Shown piece by piece: positions 25,806 through 33,151 of a DNA stretch of 64,000 nucleotides. The stretch lies in contig NC_011894.1 in the NCBI RefSeq assembly GCF_000022085.1, positions 3,065,501 to 3,129,500 on the forward strand. The letters are read 5' to 3'. Within the stretch, counting starts at the first letter, position 1. Each line of letters opens with the position of its first letter. A model generated the notes under the pieces. The model was not told where the DNA came from and ran no database searches. It saw only the letters and a program-made list of their open reading frames with translations. The translations under genes and the position numbers were made by a program. The DNA comes from Methylobacterium nodulans ORS 2060 (GTDB lineage Bacteria > Pseudomonadota > Alphaproteobacteria > Rhizobiales > Beijerinckiaceae).

Positions 25806-26540
25806 ATGACGTTGCTCACCTGTTCTCGCGCGCTCGCCGCCGCAGCCTGGCTTGGACTTGCGATAACGGCCGCCCCGGTCCGGTCGGCGGAGCCTCTTGC
25901 CACAAAGCCAGCCGCGGTGCCCGGCGAACCCGCCAACGTGGGCGACGCGAAGCGGGCGGCGAGAGCCTATTACGAGACCGGCCGTTACATGCGCGACCTG
26001 GCGGACGTGACGGCGCGTGCGGGTGCGTGGCTGACCGAGCGGGCCCGGCAAGTCGAGCGCCCGGCGCTCGTGCTCGACGTGGACGACACCGCCCTCTCCA
26101 ACTGGGAGGTGATCCAGGCCGACGATTTCGGCCGGGTGTTCGGCGGCCCGTGCGAGGCGTTGCCTGAAGGCCCGTGTGGTTGGGTCAACTGGGACCTTCT
26201 GGGGCGCAGCCCCGTCCTGCCGGCGACCCTGGCACTCTATACCCTCGCCCGGGCACAGGGCGTGGCGGTGTTCTTCATCACGGGCCGGGACGAGCCGCAG
26301 CGGGCCGCGACCGAGCGCAACCTCAAGGAGGCCGGCTACACCGAATACGTGCGACTCGACATGCCGGCCTTCGGTGCCCGCTACACCTCGGCCGCTGACT
26401 TCAAGGCTCCCCGACGCGCTGCCATCGAGGCCGAAGGGTATCGGATCATCGCGAATGTCGGCGACCAGCCGTCGGACCTCGCGGGTGGCTATGCGGAGCG
26501 CATCTTCCTGCTGCCGAACCCGTTCTACCGCATTCCCTGA
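25806..26540 (+). CDS. Secreted HAD-type acid phosphatase (class B / PF03767-like)
   Basis: A 244-residue exported protein with a signal peptide (residues 1-30, cleavage near VRSAEP). The HAD nucleophile motif is LVLDVDDTALSNW near residues 95-107, motif II lies in VFFITGRDEPQ near 160, the conserved Lys is in the FKAPRRAA block, and the C-terminal Asp motif is NVGDQPSDL near 220. This order fits bacterial acid phosphatases of the vegetative-storage-protein/acid phosphatase group. It would release phosphate from organic esters in the periplasm. The start with GGGGG upstream at 25806 is preferred over an earlier in-frame start that lacks a signal sequence. Confidence 0.85.
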   Translation: MTLLTCSRALAAAAWLGLAITAAPVRSAEPLATKPAAVPGEPANVGDAKRAARAYYETGRYMRDLADVTARAGAWLTERARQVERPALVLDVDDTALSNWEVIQADDFGRVFGGPCEALPEGPCGWVNWDLLGRSPVLPATLALYTLARAQGVAVFFITGRDEPQRAATERNLKEAGYTEYVRLDMPAFGARYTSAADFKAPRRAAIEAEGYRIIANVGDQPSDLAGGYAERIFLLPNPFYRIP

Positions 26541-26959
26541 CGCTGTCCGCGCGCCGTTGCGTCCACGACCCGGCCGAGAACCCACCGGGCGACTGCCGGG
26601 GCCATCACCCGCGGCCCTGATTGGCGAGTGAGGCAGTGTGCTGCGCTGGACACGTCCCGGTGGGCCGCGGCCGCCACGATCCGACACGGCTCCTCGGCTC
26701 ACACGTGCTGGGCAAGCCGCCTCTCCTCGTCGCCATGCGTGCCGTGCGGAGTTCCCGCGGGCCGCCTTCCTGCGCACCCTTGGGGCGTGTCCTCGGCGCC
26801 CCAACCGGTGCCCTGGGTTCGCCGCGATGTGCGCCAAGGAGCGCTCGGATGGCCGACCGCCTGACGCCCCGTGCGCAGCCTGTTTTACCGATCAGCGTGA
26901 TTTGACCTCGGGCCTGCGAAGGATCACGATCGGGACCTTGCGCACCGATGGGCTGCACG
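26541..26959. other. Intergenic stretch
   Basis: About 420 bp with only shadow frames on both strands. No repeat or IS end was recognised. Confidence 0.35.
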
Positions 26960-27400
26960 ATGAGCGCCGAGTGGCAATATCAGCTGCGAATCTATCTGCC
27001 CGATGACCTTGTCGAGGTCGCCCGAGCGAATCCGGATGGTTCAGCGCTCGCGCCGCTTGGCGATGTCCTGGCGAAACATCGTGCGTCGCTGAAGTGCCAG
27101 TTTGATGCGTTTGCAGACTACGTCGCGGAAGCGGAACGACACGGCGTGACCGGGTTTCCGCTGTATGCCTGGACCAAGGCGACGATCGAGGATCCGATCA
27201 AGCGAGCCAAGCACCTCAAAGCCTTTGCCCTTCGTGTGAACGGCGAGGAGATCTACGGCAAAGCGGAAGCAGACGCGCTTGAGGCGGATTTGCAGCCCCT
27301 CATCGGCGCTGGCGTGATCGAGCGCATGTCAAAGCACGACACGAACCCGGCCAATAACCCACAGCCTCCAGAGCAGTATCGGCAGCGGCCCGCCCCGTAG
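26960..27400 (+). CDS. Hypothetical protein, 146 aa
   Basis: An ORF from ATG 26960 begins MSAEWQYQLRIYLPDDLVEV and includes PLGDVLAKHRASLKCQFDAF and DYVAEAERHGVTGFPLYAW. It is predicted soluble and mixed alpha/beta. The C-terminus is disordered (NPANNPQPPEQYRQRP). Codon use is normal and the sequence looks genuinely coding, but I recognise no family. A start 12 bp earlier is also possible. Confidence 0.6.
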   Translation: MSAEWQYQLRIYLPDDLVEVARANPDGSALAPLGDVLAKHRASLKCQFDAFADYVAEAERHGVTGFPLYAWTKATIEDPIKRAKHLKAFALRVNGEEIYGKAEADALEADLQPLIGAGVIERMSKHDTNPANNPQPPEQYRQRPAP

Positions 27401-27613
27401 CGACTGACTGGCTGCGAACGCTGGATCGACGTCCACCTCCACCTCAGGATTGTCTGCGCGCTCAGTGCATCAATCAAACCAGATCATTGTGCGCGGATTC
27501 GAGTGATCGTCGCAATGCCTTGGCGGAGAGGGTTGCGATGAGGACTGGGAGACGGCGCTCGGATCGGGCACGACGAGCCGTGTTGCAGCGATCGAAGGTC
27601 GGCTCCTGGCGCG

Positions 27614-27719
27614 GAGCGGGCGAAAAGCCGCTCCGCTCTGGATACAGTTGATGCTCGGGGTCTCTAATTTTGCTACATTTTCTGAGACGAACCAGCATAT
27701 CCTTCGTCGGAAAACGCTC
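27614..27719 (+). repeat. Two-hairpin non-autonomous element, copy 3 (diverged)
   Basis: A degenerate relative of copies 1, 2 and 4. A GAGCGGGCG/CGCTC hairpin is followed by GGGTCTCTAATTTTGC and a second arm ACGAACCAGCATATCCTTCGT ending AAACGCTC then TA. Its end supplies the stop codon of the beta-lactamase-like gene at 27719. Confidence 0.6.
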
Positions 27720-28990
27720 TAATCGACCAGCGCGCCGTAGAGCAGGTTCTTGAATAGGAAGCGCGTCTTCTGGCGGGTGCTGGGTCCGGCCGACAGGAAG
27801 ACCCCCACGATCTTCTCCTTGCGATCGACCGTAAAGCTCGTGCCGCCCGCCCCTGCCCACATCGCGTCGCCCTTCGAGCCCGGGATCCACGCACCGCCCT
27901 CGTCAAGGCGCACGCCCCAGCCGAGGCCGAAGCCGTAGCCCGGACCTGTGGTCGGGAATGGCGAGCCTTCCAGACCCTGGAGGTGGTTCGACAGCATGAA
28001 CTCGACCGACTCCCGCGACAGGATGCGCACGCCGTCGAGTTCGCCGCCATTCGCGACCATCTGGGCAAAGCGAAAGTAGTCTCTCGCCGTCACGAGCGCC
28101 CCTGCCCCGCCATGGACGTAGCGCTTGCCGGGGTCCTGCTCGCTGCGGGCAAGCTTCCACAGGCCGGCCTTGAGCGGGTCGGCATCGTAAGCGTCGGCGA
28201 ACCGCGAGGCTTGGTCGGGCCTCAGCTGAAAGCTCGTCTCGGTCATGCCGAGGGGCTTGAAGATCGTTTCCTCCAAGTAGACGTCGAGGCGCTTGCCCGT
28301 CACCTTCTCGACCACGAGGCCCAGCACGTCGGTTGCGACGGAGTATTCCCAGCGCGTTCCAGGCTCATAGGCGAGCGGGATCGCCGAGAGACGCTTGATG
28401 AACTCGTCGTTGGAGAGGTCGGAGTTTAGGCTTTCGACATCGGCCTGCTCGTAGGCGTCCTTCATCTCCGGGAAGGGTGCAGTCCCGGCATAGGTGAAGC
28501 CTGCGGTGTGGCGAAACAGATCCCAGATCAGGATGGGGCGCTTTGCCGGAACGGCGACGCGGCTCGTTCGCCCGCGCTCGTCGCGCACCTCCGCGTAAAC
28601 CTTCATGTCCTTGAATTCGGGAAAGTACTGCGAGAGCGGATCCCGCAGGCTGAGCTTGCCCTGCTCAATCAGGGCGACCGCGGCCACGGCCACGATCGGC
28701 TTGGTCATCGAGAAGCCGCGGAACACAGCATCGCGGGTCATCGGCTTCGTCTTGGCCGAATCCAGAAAGCCGTGCGCCTCGAAATGCACGATCTTGCCGT
28801 TGCGGGCGATCAGCGTCACCGCACCCGGGATTGTCCCCTGCTCGATCTCCTGCTTCATCACGGGCGCGATGCGCGCCAGCCGTTCGGTCGAGAAGCCCTC
28901 TTGGACCGGTGCCTCGTCGGCGGCGAGCGCTAGCCCGGTCCAGAGCATGGCCGCGAGCGAGAGCGGCGCCACGCGCTTGGCGTTTCGCAT
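27719..28990 (-). CDS. Serine hydrolase, class C beta-lactamase/esterase family
   Basis: A 423-residue exported enzyme with a signal peptide (residues 1-25). The catalytic SxxK is SMTK in VFRGFSMTKPIVAVAA near residues 93-96, and the Tyr motif is in TRWEYSVATDVLG near 218. The KTG-equivalent is replaced by HGGAGALV-type sequence, as in many esterases of the PF00144 family. Such proteins are often esterases or D-amino acid peptidases, not true antibiotic-resistance enzymes. The last codon and stop fall in a repeat element, so the C-terminus may have been trimmed. Confidence 0.85.
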   Translation of the reverse strand: MRNAKRVAPLSLAAMLWTGLALAADEAPVQEGFSTERLARIAPVMKQEIEQGTIPGAVTLIARNGKIVHFEAHGFLDSAKTKPMTRDAVFRGFSMTKPIVAVAAVALIEQGKLSLRDPLSQYFPEFKDMKVYAEVRDERGRTSRVAVPAKRPILIWDLFRHTAGFTYAGTAPFPEMKDAYEQADVESLNSDLSNDEFIKRLSAIPLAYEPGTRWEYSVATDVLGLVVEKVTGKRLDVYLEETIFKPLGMTETSFQLRPDQASRFADAYDADPLKAGLWKLARSEQDPGKRYVHGGAGALVTARDYFRFAQMVANGGELDGVRILSRESVEFMLSNHLQGLEGSPFPTTGPGYGFGLGWGVRLDEGGAWIPGSKGDAMWAGAGGTSFTVDRKEKIVGVFLSAGPSTRQKTRFLFKNLLYGALVD

Positions 28991-29185
28991 CGTTCATATC
29001 CTCCCTTTCGGAACAGCATAGGCATCCGGTAGCGGCTAGGCCAGGGACGTTGCAATCGGATCCAGTAGACTTTGGCTCCTAGCCCGAAGCCGAACGCAAA
29101 CTCGTGACCTGTTCCAGACATTCGCGCCCCGCGACCTGGATGGCCGCTTTCGCGCGTTTTCCGGACATGTGATTTCCGAACCGGG

Positions 29186-29281
29186 TCTCGGGACCCAGCA
29201 GCGCTTGGCGACTGACATCACCGTTTCGACCTGCCGGCCCTGCCGGTAGGCACGTCGGCTGATCGAATCGATGACCCGCAT
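29186..29281 (-). pseudogene. Transposase C-terminal scrap (IS4/IS5-like)
   Basis: The frame gives RRAYRQGRQVETVMSVAKR, resembling the conserved Y-(x)-R-x-x-x-E-x-x-x-S-x-x-K/R block near the end of IS4/IS5-type transposases. Nothing else of the transposase is recognisable around it. Confidence 0.4.
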
Positions 29282-29311
29282 CAGATCCTGGCGCAGGAAG
29301 GCGATGCCGGC

Positions 29312-29505
29312 TCAGACCGACCCCTGCTCGCCCGGCGGCGTGGTAACGCGACGTTCGTGGTAGAGCAGGTAGAGGCCCGAGGCCGCCGCCACTGCGCCGC
29401 AGAGCAGGGTCCAGCGGTCAGGCAAGTCACCGAAGACAACAAACCCGAGGAAGACGGCCCAGAGCAGGTGGGCGCAGGCGAAGGCGCCAGCGTCGAGGCC
29501 GGGGC
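29312..29505 (-). pseudogene. EamA/DMT-family transporter, C-terminal fragment
   Basis: The minus strand encodes HLLWAVFLGFVVFGDLPDRW then ASGLYLLYHERR and a short tail to a stop at 29312-29314. This is the final membrane-spanning pair and tail typical of RhaT/EamA drug/metabolite transporters. Everything upstream of this end is gone, so it is a remnant. Confidence 0.65.
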
Positions 29506-29557
29506 GTGCCGGTGGGCCGGATCAGCAGCCAGTGTCGCCCTCGACCTCGCTGCGGTC

Positions 29558-29665
29558 ATGCTGGCTCACCTCTATGCCCGCGAGGTGCTTGCACGGGAGA
29601 ACGCGCCCGAAGCGCAGCGGCGCATGGTGGTCAGGACCGCGATCCTGCTGGCGAGGCCCATATGA
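29558..29665 (+). pseudogene. Repeated small-protein tail (AVRTAILLAR family), copy 3
   Basis: The frame MLAHLYAREVLARENAPEAQ then RRMVVRTAILLARPI matches 24411-24512 at almost every position of the last 25 residues, and the tail of the 82-aa ORF at 1139-1387. An in-frame extension upstream is antisense to the DMT fragment and probably not coding. No start signal stands out. Confidence 0.4.
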
Positions 29666-29680
29666 GCGAAGGCCGGGAGG

Positions 29681-29860
29681 CTACTTGCCGCTCTGGCGAT
29701 GATGCGGGTGAGGCATGACGATAAGGTCAATGTCGCCGTCGAGTGCAAACGCAAGGCGACATGCCAGATTAGGATCAATGCCATGCACGAGTGGACGGCC
29801 GCCGCTGACGAGCGTGTAGGTGCCGTTCGGCCTCGCTTCGAGGCGGATTTCCTCTTCCAT
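29681..29860 (-). CDS. Small hypothetical protein, 59 aa
   Basis: From ATG 29860 the product reads MEEEIRLEARPNGTYTLVSG and ends in a His-rich tail (MPHPHHRQSGK). The alternation of charged and hydrophobic residues suggests a small beta-rich protein. An earlier in-frame ATG at 29914 exists. No family recognised. Confidence 0.45.
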   Translation of the reverse strand: MEEEIRLEARPNGTYTLVSGGRPLVHGIDPNLACRLAFALDGDIDLIVMPHPHHRQSGK

Positions 29861-29989
29861 CCTCCGCTCCGTACCAAAGATACTGCGCGGCTTAATCTGT
29901 GTAAGCCCTACCACCTTCCAAAGCGGGTGAGCGCCATTGGTTCACGGCCGCGTGAGCGGAAATTTCAGCCAAGTTAGCCGAGAACGCAC

Positions 29990-30023
29990 AAAAGCCCGCC
30001 ACGGCAGGACGGGGCGGGCTAGG
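29990..30023 (-). terminator. Rho-independent terminator-like hairpin (leftward)
   Basis: On the minus strand, AGCCCGCC, a 12-nt loop and GGCGGGCT are followed directly by TTTTGTG. It would end transcription coming from the SMR gene at 30624-30292. Confidence 0.55.
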
Positions 30024-30222
30024 CAATGGTCGAGTCCCATCGGATCAAGCGGCGCCCACGACAGTATGGCACACCGCAGATGCCCCGCCGCGTTGGCGTC
30101 GCAGCGGGGCATGCCTCCTCGGGATCTCCCTAGACCTCGGGCCGCTCCGCAAGAGCGGCCTTCCTTTGCCTTGATTGCCCCTCGCGCGCGAGGCGGCGCG
30201 CTATGCGTAAAGCGGGTTTATG
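29990..30222 (-). repeat. Dispersed repeat, copy B (inverted relative to copy A)
   Basis: Reverse-complement relative of 828-1080. It contains two hairpins: AGCCCGCC...GGCGGGCT at the left end and GGCCGCTC-CGCAA-GAGCGGCC near 30140-30160. Both are followed by T-rich runs in the direction away from the repeat centre, so the unit may act as a mobile bidirectional terminator. Confidence 0.6.
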
Positions 30223-30291
30223 GAAGCCAAGTAGGCCGGGACCGCGGCCCTGAGCCGACGCTCTTAACAGTACGGCGGCGCGATTGACGCT

Positions 30292-30624
30292 CTAGTCCGA
30301 ACTGGACAGCTTCATGAGCACGAGCCCGCTCACGATGAAGACGGCTGCCAGTACCCGCAGCAGGCTGGCCGTCTCGCCCAGAACGGCGATGCCGACAACG
30401 AACGCACCCACCGCGCCGATCCCGGTCCACACCGTGTACGCGGTGCCGAGCGGGAGCGAGCGCATCGACCAGGCGAGAAGACCGACGCTCAGCAGCATTG
30501 CGATTGCCATGATCATCGTAGGCCAGGGGCGCGTGAAGCCGTCCGATTGCTTCATCGCAAAGGCCCAGACGATCTCGAACAGACCCGCGAGTACGAGCAC
30601 CACCCAAGCCACAGCAGCCTCCAT
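30292..30624 (-). CDS. Small multidrug resistance (SMR) protein, SugE/Gdx-like
   Basis: A 110-residue four-span membrane protein. Span 1 carries the essential Glu and the WAFAMK pattern (LVLAGLFEIVWAFAMKQS). Later blocks are GFTRPWPTMIMAIAMLLSVG, SLPLGTAYTVWTGIGAVG and GLVLMKLSS. The WA-x-x-MK-x-S-x-GF signature favours the SugE/Gdx guanidinium-exporter branch over EmrE-type drug pumps. Start 30624 was chosen because span 1 begins there; the upstream extension is not hydrophobic. I looked for a guanidine riboswitch upstream and did not find one. Confidence 0.85.
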   Translation of the reverse strand: MEAAVAWVVLVLAGLFEIVWAFAMKQSDGFTRPWPTMIMAIAMLLSVGLLAWSMRSLPLGTAYTVWTGIGAVGAFVVGIAVLGETASLLRVLAAVFIVSGLVLMKLSSSD

Positions 30625-31040
30625 CGAACTGGCTGCCGGGCCGTCCCGGTCTTGACACCCTGAGCGGGGCGAGGACGTGGCCATCGCGCCGCTCAGGTAA
30701 CGTGACGGGGTGAGCGGATCAACTGCGCACCCGGGACGCAGTCTCGCGCGCGTGAAGCTGCCCGGGACGCGTAAGGCGCCTTTATGGAACGCGAAACCAC
30801 CCCTCCGAACAGTCTTCCGAAGATCTCAAGCGCGGCGCCGTGGCGCGCTCCGTCGAGGGTTCAGTCTATCGGCCTCCGGTGGCGCCTCGCGGGCCGGCAG
30901 CTAGTCTGTGCGAGACTTTGTGCCATCGCACACTTCCGGCGAGCGGCGGGCAGGGCTTGTCGGGGCGCTCCAAGGGCTCGGTCCGCTCGATCGGGGCAAA
31001 GGAACGCCGGCGCGGAAGGCCCGGCCGGCGGTGTGCCGTA

Positions 31041-31229
31041 TTACCCCTTGAAGAAGCTCTTGCTGATCGCGCTGAACGCCGAGAACCAGGCCGGAGAGCT
31101 GCTGATCGTGAGGCCGCGGCTCGTGATGCCGCCAACAACGATGATCCCGCCGCTGATGGCATCGAGATCGATGTCGGAGAGCGCTTCTGCATCCGTCATC
31201 TGCTTGGGCCGGCGGTTGAAGAGTTCCAT
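31041..31229 (-). CDS. Putative double-glycine-leader peptide, 62 aa
   Basis: From ATG 31229 the product starts MELFNRRPKQMTDAEALSD and continues IDLDAISGG, which resembles the leader of double-glycine bacteriocin/RiPP precursors (LS-x-x-(D/E)L-x-x-(I/V)SGG, cleavage after GG). The remaining 34 residues are hydrophobic and Ser/Gly-rich, ending SAISKSFFKG. No C39-peptidase exporter or modifying enzyme lies within view, so this may be an orphan peptide served by machinery elsewhere, or a small protein with a coincidental motif. Confidence 0.5.
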   Translation of the reverse strand: MELFNRRPKQMTDAEALSDIDLDAISGGIIVVGGITSRGLTISSSPAWFSAFSAISKSFFKG

Positions 31230-31388
31230 GGCACTGCTCCGCTGGTCGGGTGCTCGGTGCGCTGAGATGCGACACAAGCTATCCCCGCCGCTCCCTATGT
31301 CCGTGTGATGGGACACACCTCTGGCGCTCGCGGCGGGCCGAACGAAGGCCCAGGGCACTTCACGGGCCGGCGGATGTACTGCGCTGAT

Positions 31389-31523
31389 CTAGGGGCACAT
31401 TCTGTGCAAGGAGCACCGCCGTTTCGCGCCTCTCTCCCGGTCCCGCACGTCCCAGATGCTGCCGGCCTGGAAGAGCTGGGCGTCGAACTCGGCCACGATG
31501 TCGATGCTCTCGGTGCTGGCCAT
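31389..31523 (-). CDS. Putative 44-aa protein
   Basis: A minus-strand ORF, MASTESIDIVAEFDAQLFQA then GSIWDVRDRERGAK. The first 30 residues look protein-like; the last dozen are Arg/Cys-rich and may be out of the original frame, suggesting a truncated gene. No family recognised. Confidence 0.3.
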   Translation of the reverse strand: MASTESIDIVAEFDAQLFQAGSIWDVRDRERGAKRRCSLHRMCP

Positions 31524-31831
31524 CCCTGCAGCTCCTCGCGAGTAAAAGCCTCGCCCCAGCTCTCGACCCTAGCAGGCGCGCATGACGGCCGCTGGTCTCG
31601 CCTTGTAGCGCTCCCGGTCGAGCGTCCCCCGTGCGCCCGAGAAGCCGTTCCCGAGTGCGAGGACTTAGAACTAACCTCTAACGTTCCAGGTGGGGGCATT
31701 CCCTGATGGGAGTCTCACCAGACGTCTTGTCAAAACTAACGTCTATAAGCGCCAAATGTCACGGCCTAGTGTATTTTGCCATTGCAGCGTCGCGGCTGAT
31801 GCGGGATAGGGCATGAGTCGTCATCCTACCC

Positions 31832-31844
31832 TGCATCGTTGCAC
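31832..31844 (+). promoter_or_regulatory. Conserved motif upstream of MucR-like gene 2
   Basis: TGCATCGTTGCAC, one change from the motif before the paralogue at 21494-21506. A further dyad, ATGCA-GGATC-TGCAT, follows at 31853-31867, between this motif and the start codon, so the region may bind a symmetric regulator. Confidence 0.4.
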
Positions 31845-31886
31845 TCGCGAGGATGCAGGATCTGCATGCCGGATAGGGAGGGTTCC

Positions 31887-32408
31887 ATGCCCGACGATAT
31901 CACCATCACCGCCGCGAATGACACCGGGTCATCCGATCTGATCCCGGTGACAGTCGGCATCGTTTCGGCTTTCATTACGCACAACCAAATCCCGGCAGGC
32001 GGCCTGCCTGCCTTCATCACCAGCGTACATGCCTCGCTGACGCGCCTCATCAAGCCGGCCGAGCCCACGCCAGAGCCGCTCGTCCCGCCAGTGCCGATCA
32101 AGAAGACCATCAAGCCGGACGCGATCATCAGCCTGGAGGACGGCAAGCCCTACAAGACGCTCAGGCGGCACCTCGCCGGGCGCGGGCTAACGCCTGAGCA
32201 GTATCGGCAGAAGTGGGGCCTGCCGCCCGACTACCCGATGACGGCGGCGAACTACGCTGCCCAGCGCTCCGAACTCGCCAAGGCTAGCGGCCTCGGCCAG
32301 AGCCGCCGCCAGCGCGCTGCCGAGAAGCGGCCAGCAGAGGACGCGAAGGTCACGTCCGAGCCGAAGAAGGGCCGTGGACGGCCGCGCAAGGCTGCGGCCT
32401 CAGAGTAG
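31887..32408 (+). CDS. MucR/Ros-type transcriptional regulator with AT-hook-like tail, zinc ligands missing
   Basis: A 173-residue paralogue of the protein at 21559. The core is IISLEDGKPYKTLRRHLAGR then GLTPEQYRQKWGLPPDYPM and YAAQRSELAKASGLGQ. As in the paralogue, the positions of both Ros cysteines are Ser and Asp and the last histidine region is replaced by GRG. About 40 extra C-terminal residues are basic and end KKGRGRPRKAAASE; GRGRPRK is a good AT-hook, suggesting minor-groove binding. AGGGAGG precedes the ATG at 31887. Confidence 0.85.
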   Translation: MPDDITITAANDTGSSDLIPVTVGIVSAFITHNQIPAGGLPAFITSVHASLTRLIKPAEPTPEPLVPPVPIKKTIKPDAIISLEDGKPYKTLRRHLAGRGLTPEQYRQKWGLPPDYPMTAANYAAQRSELAKASGLGQSRRQRAAEKRPAEDAKVTSEPKKGRGRPRKAAASE

Positions 32409-32675
32409 GGCGGACAGGCCGGCAAGGCTTCGTCAAGGTTCGTTGCCCTGCCGTTCACCGCGCTTCTTAGCTGACGGTTCAAGATTGCCACCTACTCTGC
32501 CTCCACGACTTCGGGGCTGGGAGGCAGAACCCGAGGCGGCCAGGCAACGACCCGGATCAACAGAGACCAGACGTGGAGATGGCCTCGCGCGCTCGGCACC
32601 GACCGGCGGCGGGGCCTTCTTCGTGGTTGGGCTACAGCCCGAACCCACGGGCCAATGCTCTTGCTCAGCGTCTGA

Positions 32676-32942
32676 GAGTCCGTTGGGAAAGGGTGACCAA
32701 GAGAAAATCCGAGATGCTAGAGGATGTCTGCCCTTCTTGAATGAATCGATGGCTCTTCCGTGGTCTGGACCACTGAAAATAGGCCGCAATATGACCGCCG
32801 CGATCAAAGTTATCCCTGCGTATGACGAATGAAGAGTGGCTGACATTGGCGCCACTGCTTCCAGTTGCAGCGGGGACTGGGCGACCACGGCCCTATCCCA
32901 TTCGGGAAGTTCACTATGAAATAGCTCTTTCCCAACGGGCTC
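32676..32942. mobile_element. MITE-like deletion derivative of an IS5-family element (267 bp)
   Basis: The terminal inverted repeats are GAGTCCGTTGGGAAAG at 32676-32691 and, on the other strand, GAGCCCGTTGGGAAAG ending at 32942 (15 of 16 match). TGA flanks both sides (32673-32675, 32943-32945), fitting the TNA target duplication of the IS427/IS5 group. The interior keeps only the first 35 or so codons of the transposase, so it cannot move by itself. Confidence 0.75.
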
Positions 32943-32995
32943 TGAGAAGGCAGCGAGGCTACTGGCCCGTGCGGATCCAGCGGATGAACGGCTGA
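32822..32995 (+). pseudogene. IS5-family transposase, N-terminal remnant
   Basis: The ORF begins MTNEEWLTLAPLLPVAAGTG then RPRPYPIREVHYEI, the standard start of IS5/IS427-group OrfA (LTDEEWxxLxPLLPPP...GRPR). It then reads into the right terminal repeat and flanking DNA. It is the only coding part retained in the MITE-like element. Confidence 0.65.
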
Positions 32996-33151
32996 GTTGT
33001 TCAACAGAGGCAGTGAGTCAGCTCGATAAGCGGCGGCGCAAAAGAGTACAAGCGAAAGCAAGCTGATGAGAGTATCATTCGGCTGGTGGCTATTACGCCA
33101 CCGCAGGGAGGCGAGATCCGAAGCGGTCCTGTGGAAGGGGAGAGTGCCAGA

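Noticed and set aside
25647..26837. 396-aa minus-strand ORF over the acid phosphatase
   Set aside because: The plus strand carries a signal peptide and all HAD motifs; the antisense frame shows no domain.
30625..30780. Possible guanidine riboswitch before the SugE/Gdx-like gene
   Set aside because: Two CCCGGGACGC copies are present, but on the strand opposite to the gene, and the ACGR loops expected for the guanidine-II type are not seen on the sense strand.
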